Source: [Clostridium] aerotolerans DSM 5434 | GTDB lineage: Bacteria; Bacillota; Clostridia; Lachnospirales; Lachnospiraceae | Length of the DNA stretch: 64,000 bases | NCBI RefSeq assembly: GCF_000687555.1 | Contig: NZ_JHWJ01000004.1 | Location: 266,426 to 330,425, forward strand | Direction: 5' to 3' | Shown here: one piece after another, positions 35,380 to 45,115 of the stretch | How the letters are laid out: each line of letters begins with the position of its first letter | How positions within the stretch are numbered: position 1 is the first letter of the stretch | Translations under genes and position numbers: made by a program | Notes under the pieces: generated by a model | Database searches by the model: none | Told to the model about the DNA's origin: nothing | What the model saw: only the letters and a program-made list of their open reading frames with translations

Positions 35380-36927
35380 ATGTTTAGACTAGCTCTAATT
35401 AATCCACCATATTTAGATGAAGAAAGTTTTGAAAAAAGCCTTGCTCCAATGGGTATTTGCTATATTGCAGCTTATTTAGAAAATATGAATATAGCATGTG
35501 ATGTATATGATTTTTCCTCGAGTGATTTGTCTAACGATGAGTTAATTGAAAAATATCAATTAGTTAGTTATAACCTTATAGCTTTTTCCACTTATACTTG
35601 CTCCTTTAAAGATACTGTTGCTTTGGCAGAAGCAATAAAGAACCATAATTCTAAAGTTATAATTATTATGGGAGGGCATCATGTCACTCTTGCACCATCA
35701 GAGGTTCTTAGGGATTTCCCAGTAGTAGACTTTGTTACGGTGGGATATGGTGAGCAGCTTATGTTTGATCTAGTATCTGCCTTGAATAAGGGATATTCTT
35801 ATAAGGATATACCAGGGATTGGATATAAAGATGGTGAAAATATCGTTGTTAATGACACAGTTATAAATGATATAAATTTAGATTTAATACCATTTCCAAA
35901 GAGAGAAATAGTCACTGATTATGGATATAATACTGCTAATCTTATTGAGGGAAAGAAAATCATAAACATTGTAACTAGTAGAGGGTGTGTTTATAATTGC
36001 CATTTTTGCGTTAACACAAAAAATAATCATTGGCTGCCTCGTAGTGTAAATAATGTTATTGACGAAATGAAAAATTTATATGATGGAAATCAATTTAATC
36101 ATATTTTTTTCACTGACTGTAACTTTTTAATAGATCCTTATAGGGCTATGGAGATTGTTGAAAAAGTTTATGAGTTTAATAAAAATATAACAATGAACTT
36201 TCATGCACGTTGTGATCAGATTGTTAAATATGAGAAGATAATCAGGAAAATGGGGGCGGCTGGATGTGCGTTTATTAATGTGGGAGTAGAAAGTAATAGT
36301 GAGGCTGTTTTAAAGCGGTTTAACAAAAGGATATCTCCAGAAACAAATCAACATGCAATTGAAATTTTGAAAGATGCAGGAATACATCCTAATGTTTACA
36401 TGATTATGTTTGAGGCGCTTGTAACTATAGATGATATTTACGAAAGCTATATATTTCTAAAAAAAAATAAGCTAACTAATTTTGTTGGAGTACATAACTT
36501 ATATAATTCACTGATGCCTTTTTATGGGACACCATACTGGAATAATTACGGAGAATTTTATACTCAAACGATTCATGGAATATCGAAAACATATTTTCAG
36601 AATAAAGATGTTAAGAAATTTTACTATGTTATTAAATTACTTAGAGAAGAATATGAAAAGGAAATATCATCTCAGGTAGCTGTATTTATGAAGTTACAAG
36701 TGACTCATCCAAAATTAATTGATAAAAATTTATATCAAAATTACATTCTTGTACAAAATTTTCAATACATAGCGTTTGAAAAATTGTTGGAATATTATAA
36801 AAACCAAAAGGAACTTATTTCGTATGTTGAACTAAAGGCAAATCCATTAATCTCAGACTATATAAATGTTATTGAAGAAAATAGAGTGCTTTTAAAGGAA
36901 ATAGAATCATATTACAGTTTTAATTAG
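35380..36927 (+). CDS. B12-binding-type radical SAM protein 1
   Basis: The 515-residue protein has an N-terminal Rossmann-type cobalamin-binding-like domain (about residues 1-150, with IIIMGGHHVTLAPSEVL and DFVTVGYGEQ) and a radical SAM domain with the cluster motif C203-x3-C207-x2-C210 in SRGCVYNCHFCVN. INVGVESNSEAVLKRFNK is the usual later SAM-contact strand. The classical DxHxxG Co-ligand motif is absent, as in many BchE-type members. The start at 35380 follows TGGAGGAATTG; an earlier in-frame start would overlap the precursor gene. Members of this class methylate unactivated carbons or do other radical chemistry. It is the first modification gene after the precursor. Confidence 0.88.
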   Translation: MFRLALINPPYLDEESFEKSLAPMGICYIAAYLENMNIACDVYDFSSSDLSNDELIEKYQLVSYNLIAFSTYTCSFKDTVALAEAIKNHNSKVIIIMGGHHVTLAPSEVLRDFPVVDFVTVGYGEQLMFDLVSALNKGYSYKDIPGIGYKDGENIVVNDTVINDINLDLIPFPKREIVTDYGYNTANLIEGKKIINIVTSRGCVYNCHFCVNTKNNHWLPRSVNNVIDEMKNLYDGNQFNHIFFTDCNFLIDPYRAMEIVEKVYEFNKNITMNFHARCDQIVKYEKIIRKMGAAGCAFINVGVESNSEAVLKRFNKRISPETNQHAIEILKDAGIHPNVYMIMFEALVTIDDIYESYIFLKKNKLTNFVGVHNLYNSLMPFYGTPYWNNYGEFYTQTIHGISKTYFQNKDVKKFYYVIKLLREEYEKEISSQVAVFMKLQVTHPKLIDKNLYQNYILVQNFQYIAFEKLLEYYKNQKELISYVELKANPLISDYINVIEENRVLLKEIESYYSFN

Positions 36928-37012
36928 ATTTCTAGTTACAAAAAAATAAATGTTTATTTTAAAGAGATTGTTTATAAATATGCAATCTTCTTTTTATAAG
37001 GAGATTAAATAG

Positions 37013-38131
37013 ATGCTTAAAAATTTCTGCATTTCAACTGACTTTTTGTTAAAAACAATTAGTCAACTGAGTGAGTTAGATAAGATAAAAGAAAATAAGA
37101 TAAAAGAAGTTTTTGGGAATATTACACCAAGCATTTTTTCTTCCGGTAGATCAGAACTCTATTTACCGAAATGTAATATTGAAGAGCTGGCTATTTATAT
37201 AAGCTATGCTCATAAGCATGGTATTGAATTTAACTATACTTTAAATGGAATATGTATGTCGAATCAAGAGTTTGATTCATGTGGATATAAGAAATTACTT
37301 AATTTTGTAAGTGATTTAATTGATATTGGAGTAGATCGCTTTACAATTTCATCTCCTGTTTTGATGAATATTTTATCAACGCATTTTAAGAATATAAAAA
37401 TAACAGCATCTGCTATATGTCAAATCAATTCATTAAGCATGGCAAGAGATTATGCTGGAATAGGGGGAGTGGACAGATTAGTTATTTTTGAGGATTCTAC
37501 TAGAAATTTTCAATTATTGAAGAAGATTCACAAAGAATTAGGAATTGAAATGGAGATCATAGTAAACCAGCCGTGCCAATTCGGATGTATCTATAGAAAT
37601 TTTCACAGAATTGGATTGAGTCATGAAAGTATAGATGAGAGTGGTAAATTTAAGATTGATGATTACTATCAAGTTTGTTGGAAAAAAAAGTTGGCTAATC
37701 CCAGTGAAATGTTAAAAATACCAACAATTATTAGGCCTGAAGATTTGCACCATTATGAAATGGCCGGAGTAAAGTATTTCAAAATAGTTGACAGGATGAT
37801 AAAGTCTATTAATATTAAAATAATTGAGAGCTATATGGATGAAAGTTATGAAGGGAATTTATTTGACATTTTACCTGGAGAGTTTAATGCATTGTATCTT
37901 GATAATTCGGAAATGAATGGATTTATTGATTATTTCTTAAATGAGAAGAATATTTGTCATATAGGATGTAGTAATTGTGGATATTGTGATTCTTATGCAA
38001 AGAAAATAATAGTCTCTGAGGAAAGAGTTGAAAAAAAACTAAATAAGGTAGAGAGTGATATAAGAGATTTTTTAGAAGACGGTCCAAAGGAGTCGACGGA
38101 TTCATGGAGGCATATTCTATCAAACTGTTAG
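37013..38131 (+). CDS. U32-family (UbiU/TrhP-like) iron-sulfur-type protein
   Basis: The 372-residue protein fits the peptidase U32 family: GVDRFTISSPVLMNILSTHF and IKITASAICQINSLSM as barrel strands, NQPCQFGCIYRN as the Cys-bearing loop, and RPEDLHHYEMAGVKYFKIVD as the family signature near residues 241-260. Cys at 188, 192 and 222, plus a C-terminal C-x3-C-x2-C-x2-C (315, 319, 322, 325), suggest one or two Fe-S clusters. Although named peptidases, characterised relatives (UbiU/V, RlhA, TrhP) are prephenate- or Fe-S-dependent hydroxylases of quinones and RNA. Here the protein sits between radical SAM genes, so oxygen-independent peptide hydroxylation, or leader proteolysis, is possible (inference). 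AAGGAGATT precedes the ATG. Confidence 0.8.
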   Translation: MLKNFCISTDFLLKTISQLSELDKIKENKIKEVFGNITPSIFSSGRSELYLPKCNIEELAIYISYAHKHGIEFNYTLNGICMSNQEFDSCGYKKLLNFVSDLIDIGVDRFTISSPVLMNILSTHFKNIKITASAICQINSLSMARDYAGIGGVDRLVIFEDSTRNFQLLKKIHKELGIEMEIIVNQPCQFGCIYRNFHRIGLSHESIDESGKFKIDDYYQVCWKKKLANPSEMLKIPTIIRPEDLHHYEMAGVKYFKIVDRMIKSINIKIIESYMDESYEGNLFDILPGEFNALYLDNSEMNGFIDYFLNEKNICHIGCSNCGYCDSYAKKIIVSEERVEKKLNKVESDIRDFLEDGPKESTDSWRHILSNC

Positions 38132-38146
38132 AGGAGATTTTATTAT

Positions 38147-39286
38147 ATGATGTATATGAACCATATCAATATAATTCAGATGGATGAGAATAAGTATCTT
38201 ATTTATCAAAGTTTACTAGGCAATGTCAGGATAATAAATAAAAAAATGCTTATGTTAATCGTTAATCCTGAATTAGCAGATAAAGTTGAGAGTGATGAAG
38301 TTAAACGATATGTAAAGCTTTTTAAAAAAGAAGGCTATATTGAAATGTCAAATCCTGAAGTAAAGAATTCCACCTTAAAAAATATAGCAGAAAGAAATGT
38401 ATTGAATATTGATTTGAGTGGAGAGTATTTATCTCCGAGTAAGGAAGAGTCATTGCTGGTAATTCTAAAAGATATACTAAGCTGTATGGAGCGGAATAAG
38501 CTGTATGTTACTATAAAAGACGGATTTACTCCAGTAAAATATGATTTGATTCAGAGAATAATCAAAATTTTATCGCAGTTCAATAATAAAAATATTCAGT
38601 TGTGTATTCGTTTTCCTATTGAGGTTTTAACTAATGACAGATGGATTGCTCTATCATTTCCCAAAGATACCGCACTAGAGGTGTATATGAAAGAATTGTT
38701 AGTACCAGAATTTTGTCTTTTAGAAAAATTAATTAATATATATGATACAAGAAATATAATAATACGGTATAGAAGTAAAAATATAAATATAAATGTAATT
38801 TATATTGAAGAAGTCTTTAAAAAAATAAAAAATAATTTTATAAGATTTAATCTTGATATTGAATTTATTAAGGCTGATAATCCTTCGCAGATAATAGAGA
38901 AAATAATAGAAATACAAGAATTGGCTAAATTGTATCAGGTAAATGTATTTGGATGGTGGTACAAGCCATTTGAAAACATAATTAATTCTAATCCTAATAG
39001 TTTTTGTAATACCTATGAGAGCCAAATTTCTATAGGGTTACGAGGTGAAATTCAATACTGTAAGCAGCATTGTGCATTGAATATACAGGAAAGATATTCT
39101 GATTTTGAAAACCGAACCAAAAGTTTTGAAGAAAAAGTAAAGGTTAGAAGGAATTTATGCTACGGATGTAAAATTGAAGGCTTTTGCAAAGAAGGTTGTA
39201 TTTATTGGAGAGAGCAGGATAGAAATTTTATTTGTGACTTTCTAATAGAGGTAACTGAAAGACTTCTTGTTATGCAGTATAGTTAA
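38147..39286 (+). CDS. SPASM-domain protein lacking the radical SAM cluster motif
   Basis: The 379-residue protein has an N-terminal region of about 75 residues resembling the winged-helix segment of peptide-modifying radical SAM/SPASM enzymes (NKYLIYQSLLGNVRIINKK, then an acidic helix and KEGYIEM). The C-terminus carries a SPASM-like Cys set: CNTYESQISIGLRGEIQYCK and CYGCKIEGFCKEGCIYW with a final Cys in ICDF. The barrel in between has no C-x3-C-x2-C anywhere, so it cannot bind the SAM-cleaving cluster. It is probably a partner that presents the peptide or transfers electrons to one of the radical SAM enzymes (inference). GGAGATTTT precedes the start, 16 bases after the U32 gene. Confidence 0.7.
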   Translation: MMYMNHINIIQMDENKYLIYQSLLGNVRIINKKMLMLIVNPELADKVESDEVKRYVKLFKKEGYIEMSNPEVKNSTLKNIAERNVLNIDLSGEYLSPSKEESLLVILKDILSCMERNKLYVTIKDGFTPVKYDLIQRIIKILSQFNNKNIQLCIRFPIEVLTNDRWIALSFPKDTALEVYMKELLVPEFCLLEKLINIYDTRNIIIRYRSKNININVIYIEEVFKKIKNNFIRFNLDIEFIKADNPSQIIEKIIEIQELAKLYQVNVFGWWYKPFENIINSNPNSFCNTYESQISIGLRGEIQYCKQHCALNIQERYSDFENRTKSFEEKVKVRRNLCYGCKIEGFCKEGCIYWREQDRNFICDFLIEVTERLLVMQYS

Positions 39287-39315
39287 TATATGAAATGCTT
39301 TATGAGGGAAATTCT

Positions 39316-41214
39316 ATGTCGGAAATTATATATATACATCCAATTAACAATCAAAATCCTTTTGTAGTACCCATTGGTACCATAGCGGTAATTAATGATA
39401 TAAAATATCCTAAAAAAGGATATTATTCTAATGAAGTGACAGTAGAAGATATAAAACAGGCAAAAATCATTATAATGGATTTGCATTGGTATCATTCATT
39501 ATGGTCTGTAACCCGGATTGCCAAAGAGATAAAGCTTGTTAATAACCGTGTAAAAATCATACTTGGAGGATATACAGCTACAATATATGCAGAAGAACTA
39601 TTAACGAAACAGGATATAGATTTTGTTGTTATCGGAGATGGGGAAGTAAGTATCAGTAGTTTAGTGAATTTGTTGATGGAAGGCACACGGGTAGAGGGTA
39701 TACCGAATGTCCTTTCTAAAGATATTTCATACTGTGAAAAAAAGCCTGCTTCAAAAGAAGACTTTAACAGATTAGATTACTATACTATTGATTGGTTTCC
39801 AACATTTATAAAGAAAGTGAAAGAGAATTGTCAAAATGATATTTTTGAAGGAAATGATAATTCTTATTGGCCAATTATACCTGTTAATCGAGGATGTCCG
39901 TATTCTTGCGAATTTTGTTATGGATCACAGGAGAATACAAGTATACTTTTTTTTAGAAAGCCCATTTTTAGAGACTATATAAGAATTAAAGAAGACCTTT
40001 GTAATTTAGAAAAAAATGATCTCGTTCAAAATGTATATTTTATTGGTGATTTTATAAATTTTTATAGTGAAGAAGAATGTCGACGGATCTTGGATAAGCA
40101 TTATAATCTTAACTTGTATTATGAATTTTTTAACTTGCCTGATTTACAACTTTTAAAATTACTTATTAGCAGATTTAACAAAATTTATTTGACTTTTTCA
40201 TTATATAAGAATCATGGAGAATCGTTGGAAGTAGTGCCAGTGGATGTATTATATAAAATAATAGAGCTAATTGAAAATGAATCTTATATTAAGTTTTTTG
40301 TATTTGCTCATAAAAATCAGTATGTAGAAATTCCTGAGCGAATTAAAAAATATATATCATACAATGATGGTTGGCATGTTGTGCAACCTAATACCAAATA
40401 TATGGAAGAAAGTGTAAAGTATACAGAATTTTATGAGTTTATGGAAAAGACAGAAAAAACATACGGAAATAAGTGGTATCAGATACATTCAGTGATTATG
40501 GAGGATAATAGCTTAGCAGACCATAACCAGAAGATATTGATGAAAGAGAGTGAAGCATTAAAGAATATATATTGCGAAGTTCTTGGAGAAAATTTTGCCT
40601 GGGATGCTCTTAGGTTTCGTGTTAAATACATAAAAAGTTCTATTAAAGAGTTCATTCAAGAACATTTCAACCAATTAAATTTGGGAGGTGAGTATTATTT
40701 AGTTGAAAACCAGAATGATGGCGATTTTGTATATTTAATAAAGTTAATGGAATTAAGTAACAATCATAGCAGGTTAAAATTTTCAAGTGAAAATCTTGAG
40801 ATTCTTAAATATACAACATTCAGGACTCCAGATAATTTTTTAGATGCTATCAAAGAACCTAATAAAAATAAAAAGCTAAAGAATTGTATTAAAATATTTT
40901 TATTAATACAGAAGTTGTTATTTGAAGATTATATCTGCTCAAGAAAAGAATTAACAGTAATTTGGGATGAATACGAAAAACATATTTTAGGCTTTGAGAA
41001 GAGGAGTAAAAATACATATAAAGAAGTTATATTATTGATTCAGGATGAAAGTATTCTTTTATATAATATTTCAGAAGAGGTATTATATAGATTAGACAGA
41101 AAGGATTTACAGGATGCATTAGCTTTAATCGCAGATATTAAGGGACATTATGTAAGGATTAAAGATAAGAGAAGGGTAGCTGATATTTTTGGTGTAATTA
41201 AGCTATTAATTTAA
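39316..41214 (+). CDS. B12-binding-type radical SAM protein 2
   Basis: The 632-residue protein has an N-terminal B12-binding-like domain (KIILGGYTATIYAEELL and DFVVIGDGEVSISSLV) and a radical SAM motif C194-x3-C198-x2-C201 in NRGCPYSCEFCYGS. A long C-terminal region of about 250 residues matches nothing I recognise; it ends in a small alpha/beta segment (EVILLIQDESILLYNISEEV) that might be a peptide-binding domain. The start at 39316 has GAGGGAAATT upstream; two earlier in-frame codons lack such a site. It is one of three related but divergent enzymes in the cluster, which suggests several different modifications on the same short peptide. Confidence 0.85.
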   Translation: MSEIIYIHPINNQNPFVVPIGTIAVINDIKYPKKGYYSNEVTVEDIKQAKIIIMDLHWYHSLWSVTRIAKEIKLVNNRVKIILGGYTATIYAEELLTKQDIDFVVIGDGEVSISSLVNLLMEGTRVEGIPNVLSKDISYCEKKPASKEDFNRLDYYTIDWFPTFIKKVKENCQNDIFEGNDNSYWPIIPVNRGCPYSCEFCYGSQENTSILFFRKPIFRDYIRIKEDLCNLEKNDLVQNVYFIGDFINFYSEEECRRILDKHYNLNLYYEFFNLPDLQLLKLLISRFNKIYLTFSLYKNHGESLEVVPVDVLYKIIELIENESYIKFFVFAHKNQYVEIPERIKKYISYNDGWHVVQPNTKYMEESVKYTEFYEFMEKTEKTYGNKWYQIHSVIMEDNSLADHNQKILMKESEALKNIYCEVLGENFAWDALRFRVKYIKSSIKEFIQEHFNQLNLGGEYYLVENQNDGDFVYLIKLMELSNNHSRLKFSSENLEILKYTTFRTPDNFLDAIKEPNKNKKLKNCIKIFLLIQKLLFEDYICSRKELTVIWDEYEKHILGFEKRSKNTYKEVILLIQDESILLYNISEEVLYRLDRKDLQDALALIADIKGHYVRIKDKRRVADIFGVIKLLI

Positions 41215-41249
41215 GTATATATCTTACTAAGTTGGAGGAGGTATGTAGT

Positions 41250-43250
41250 GTGAAGATTATTTTTATCAGATCGCCTTTTGAAGCTGATGAAGAGTGGTAT
41301 CTAGATCTGCCATTGGGAATTCTAAATTTGGCAACAGTACTAAAGAATAACCATTATGATGTTGGAATAATAGATTTGCAGTTATATAAGGCAGATAATT
41401 TTTTTCAGGGTGATCACAGAGATTTTGATAGGATTGCTAAAAAGCTAACAAAAGATTCGGAAGTCGATATTCTCGCTTTTTCCATTATGAGTTGCTCTTT
41501 TCCCGAAGTAATAAAAATAGCTGAGGCATGTAAGAGAAATCGACCCAATATTAAGATATTATTTGGGGGTGCTCAGCCGTCACTTGTTGCAGAAGAAACT
41601 TTAAAGTATTTTAATGCAGTAGATTATGTATTTAGAGGTGAAGGGGAACGTGCAATTACTCAAGTCGTAGATGCTATAAGGGGAGAATTACCTTTTCATA
41701 TGGCACCTGGGCTCGTTTTTAGGGAAAAAGGAAATATAATTACAAATTCGGAGCCAGAATTGATAGAAGATTTAGATGAAATACCTTTTGTTGATATTAA
41801 TCTTTTAGTAAGAAAAGAAGAATATGTTCTCAAAGGTAACACCATATCTATAGATGCAGGAAGAGGATGTCCTTTTAAATGTAGTTTTTGTGCAACAAGT
41901 ATTTTTTGGCGAAACAAGTTTAGAATGAAATCAGCAGAGAGAATAGTAAGTGAAATAGAATATTATCACACCAATTTTAAGTGTGACAGATTTAACTTAC
42001 ATCATGATTTATTTACTTATGATAAAGCTTTTGTTGAAAAATTTTGTGATTTACTTATAAGTAAAGGATTAAAAGTTAAATGGGCATGTTCTTCGAGGGC
42101 GGCTTATATTAGCAAGCAACTTTTAGAAAAAATGAAAGAGAGTGGATGTAATAATATTTTTTATGGTTTGGAATCTGGCTCAAACCATGTTCTTAAGAAA
42201 ATGAAAAAAGGAAATACTTCTGATATGGCATTAAAAACTATAAGAAATAACTATGAAGCAGGAATCTCTGCTATATATTCATTTATTATTGGAATACAAG
42301 GAGAGACATTAAAAGATTTAGAGCAAACACTGAAAATGGCTATATATGGAAAAGTGAAAGGAGCCAAAATAGTACTTGTAAATCAATTACGTCCGGAATC
42401 AGCTACTGAGATGTTAAAAGAAATTAATAATGATTTTATTTTAAATGAAGACTATGTTATACAAGAATGTCTTGTTGTTAAAAATTGTAACGAAACTATT
42501 GACTTAATAAAGAAATATCCCCATCTTTTTAGCCACTTTTACTTTGTAGATACAAAAGAAATTCAAGTTAATAAATATATAGAATATGCAAATGACCTCC
42601 ACTATATTATAAATCTATTTGCTTTTACGTTATACGTATTATGCTATAAGATAGGAATTTCTATATTTGAGATACATGAGAAATTTAAGTCTTTATATTA
42701 TAAGGAATTAAACCTTAATAAGCTCACTATGTTAAATTTGCAACAAATAGCATCATTATTCCCAAAACTCATTAAAATATCATATTCTAATATTGAAGGG
42801 TATAATTATTTGACGGATTTAGCTTATTATGAATGCAGCTTAGCTAAAAAGAAAGAGAACACAGCGAAAGTAGATTATTTAGGATTACAAACCAACCAAA
42901 TAACACCAAAAGATAGACCTTACATCAGGCTTCAAGGAAGCATAGAGCAATATAATTATAATCTGTTCGATATTATTGAAAGTATTAAAGCAGAATTTGT
43001 TTTGGAAAATATTGTACTGGAACCGTACCACATTATTGTAGATAAAGAAGATGAAAACATTAATAAGGTAATAAAAATAGACCAATTTACCTATGACTTT
43101 CTTGCTTTGTGTGACGGTCAAAGAAGTGTAGGAGAAATTATTGTGGTAGTTTACGAAAAGAAACCTTACATGTCAATAAAAGATATAACTAAGAAGATAT
43201 TTGAAATTACATCAGCTCTTAATAAAGAAGGCTATCTGGCATTTCATTAA
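41250..43250 (+). CDS. B12-binding-type radical SAM protein 3 with C-terminal PqqD-like domain
   Basis: The 666-residue protein has a B12-binding-like domain (DLPLGILNLATVLKNNHYDV, IKILFGGAQPSLVAEETL, YVFRGEGERA), a radical SAM core with C207-x3-C211-x2-C214 in GRGCPFKCSFCATS and the motif YGLESGSNHVLKKMKKGNTS. The final 70 residues (VIKIDQFTYDFLALCDGQRS continuing to SVGEIIVVVYEK, ending LNKEGYLAFH) resemble a PqqD-type RiPP recognition element. This would bind the leader of the precursor and is strong support for a peptide substrate. The GTG at 41250 is chosen because GGAGGAGG lies 8 bases upstream; a TTG 18 bases earlier overlaps that site. Confidence 0.85.
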   Translation: MKIIFIRSPFEADEEWYLDLPLGILNLATVLKNNHYDVGIIDLQLYKADNFFQGDHRDFDRIAKKLTKDSEVDILAFSIMSCSFPEVIKIAEACKRNRPNIKILFGGAQPSLVAEETLKYFNAVDYVFRGEGERAITQVVDAIRGELPFHMAPGLVFREKGNIITNSEPELIEDLDEIPFVDINLLVRKEEYVLKGNTISIDAGRGCPFKCSFCATSIFWRNKFRMKSAERIVSEIEYYHTNFKCDRFNLHHDLFTYDKAFVEKFCDLLISKGLKVKWACSSRAAYISKQLLEKMKESGCNNIFYGLESGSNHVLKKMKKGNTSDMALKTIRNNYEAGISAIYSFIIGIQGETLKDLEQTLKMAIYGKVKGAKIVLVNQLRPESATEMLKEINNDFILNEDYVIQECLVVKNCNETIDLIKKYPHLFSHFYFVDTKEIQVNKYIEYANDLHYIINLFAFTLYVLCYKIGISIFEIHEKFKSLYYKELNLNKLTMLNLQQIASLFPKLIKISYSNIEGYNYLTDLAYYECSLAKKKENTAKVDYLGLQTNQITPKDRPYIRLQGSIEQYNYNLFDIIESIKAEFVLENIVLEPYHIIVDKEDENINKVIKIDQFTYDFLALCDGQRSVGEIIVVVYEKKPYMSIKDITKKIFEITSALNKEGYLAFH

Positions 43251-43397
43251 CATTAATATGATTAAGAAAATTGGGAAATATATATTATAATTTGAACCTT
43301 TATACCAGTTGTAATAGATGCTATTTAAGAAAGATGGGAAGTAAGTTTAGATGTCATCTGCATGTAATATAAAAATTATAAAAAGGTAATTTTGCAA

Positions 43398-45032
43398 ATG
43401 AATTTAAATAAAATAGTCAAACCATATATTTATAAGTATAAGTGGAAATTTGCTTTATTTTTCTGTTTGGGGATCATAGTTTGGATTTCTTCAATGGTAA
43501 TTCCCTACTTAACAGGAACATTTATAGATTCGCTTTTAGGGCAGAAAAGTTATGAAATTATATATGTTTATACGGCTTTATTAGCTATAATAATGACTTT
43601 TGATACAGTGCTGAAATATGCGTGCAATATCTTATTATTGCATTTGCAAAATAAAATGTCATTTGATATGAACATAGATTTTATTGAACATATCAAAAAA
43701 CTGCCTATTATGTTTCTTCAGTCTAGTAAATCTGCTTACCTAAGTCAAAGGGTGCAGGGGGATTGTAATAGTATTATATCTTTCGCGGTAAATAATTCAT
43801 TTAATATTGTTATAAATATATTGACACTTCTGGTAACCACTGTAATTTTATTTGTAATTAATTTGAAGTTGGCAATAATTTTAGTGATCCTAATACCGAT
43901 TTACATAAAAGTATATTTTATGTTTAAGAAACCATTATACGAAATTGGATATGAATTAAAGGAAAGCCAAAATCAATTTTTTTCATCCGTAAATGACCAG
44001 TATATTAATATAGGCTTGATAAAAGTGAATGCGATTTATAATTTAGTGAACAGTCAACTGACAGATGAATTTTCTCGATTATTTAATATTTTATTAAAAT
44101 ATGGGAAAGTATCATTTAAATTTTCAACATGTGATAAAGTGATTAATGATGTAGCCAGCGTGATTATATTTTTTGTCGGTGGCTATCAGATACTTAATAA
44201 TTTGATTACAGTGGGAGAGTATTTAATGATTAGCAATTATTTTTCCATGTTATTAAAATGTACGAGTTTTTTTATGAATTTTGGTAAGTCGTATCAAGAT
44301 GCAATGGTGTCATTTGGTCGGTTACAAGAAATCAAAGGAATGAAAAGCGAGAAAAATGGATGCAATCGAATTTCAAGTATAGAATCGATTGAAATTAAGA
44401 ATTTATTCTTTTCGTACGATGAGCAGAAGAATATTTTAAACGGTTTTAATTATAAATTTATGAAAGGCAATACATACTGTATTATAGGAGAAAATGGCAC
44501 TGGAAAAAGTACTTTTATTAATGTCTTAATTGGATTATATAATGGCTTTTATAGGGGCGATATTCTTTATAATTCCATGAGAATAGAAGAATTAGATATG
44601 TACCATATCCGCCATAAATTAATTGGCGTGTCAGAGCAGGAGCCTACATTAATAAACAGTACATTATTGGATAACTTAACTTATGGTTTAGATACTCAAA
44701 ATAAAGAACAGATAATGTATTGGTGTGACCGGTTTGACTTATTTCACTCTTTAAAAGAAGATGGTAGGGGACTAGAATTAGATATATATGAAAATAACAG
44801 TAATATTTCTGGGGGTGAAAAACAAAAAATTTCTTTAATAAGGTTATTATTAAAGGACCCTGATGTACTAATTTTAGATGAACCCACATCAGCTTTTGAT
44901 TTTATTAGTATAGAAACATTTAAATCTGTTATAGATGAAATTAAAAAAGATAAAGTCATATTTATGATAACCCATAATCAAGAGTTAATGGAAATTTCTG
45001 ATGAAGTAATAAATTCAAAAGATTTTATTTGA
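43398..45032 (+). CDS. ABC exporter (fused membrane and ATPase domains)
   Basis: The 544-residue half-transporter has six membrane helices in its first 310 residues and a C-terminal ATPase: Walker A GENGTGKST, Q-loop VSEQEPTLINST, signature NISGGEKQK, Walker B VLILDEPTSAFD and the switch His in FMITHNQE. There is no N-terminal C39 peptidase domain, so leader removal must be done by something else. It lies in the same orientation as the radical SAM genes, 147 bases downstream, with AAAAGGTAA before the ATG. Export of the mature peptide, and possibly self-protection, is the likely role. Confidence 0.88.
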   Translation: MNLNKIVKPYIYKYKWKFALFFCLGIIVWISSMVIPYLTGTFIDSLLGQKSYEIIYVYTALLAIIMTFDTVLKYACNILLLHLQNKMSFDMNIDFIEHIKKLPIMFLQSSKSAYLSQRVQGDCNSIISFAVNNSFNIVINILTLLVTTVILFVINLKLAIILVILIPIYIKVYFMFKKPLYEIGYELKESQNQFFSSVNDQYINIGLIKVNAIYNLVNSQLTDEFSRLFNILLKYGKVSFKFSTCDKVINDVASVIIFFVGGYQILNNLITVGEYLMISNYFSMLLKCTSFFMNFGKSYQDAMVSFGRLQEIKGMKSEKNGCNRISSIESIEIKNLFFSYDEQKNILNGFNYKFMKGNTYCIIGENGTGKSTFINVLIGLYNGFYRGDILYNSMRIEELDMYHIRHKLIGVSEQEPTLINSTLLDNLTYGLDTQNKEQIMYWCDRFDLFHSLKEDGRGLELDIYENNSNISGGEKQKISLIRLLLKDPDVLILDEPTSAFDFISIETFKSVIDEIKKDKVIFMITHNQELMEISDEVINSKDFI

Positions 45033-45115
45033 GGCAAAACTGTTTATGACTCATAAATAACATAATTTGAAAAAGATTATGACATTTTTTATAAACTAAA
45101 GGAAGAGTAAATTCT

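Noticed and set aside
36962..36997. Terminator between radical SAM protein 1 and the U32 gene
   Set aside because: Only a 6-7 bp AT-rich stem (AGATTG with CAATCT); too weak in so AT-rich a context.
37013..38131. Simple collagenase-like peptidase annotation for the U32 protein
   Set aside because: Characterised relatives with this Cys pattern are Fe-S hydroxylases; peptidase activity is kept only as an alternative.
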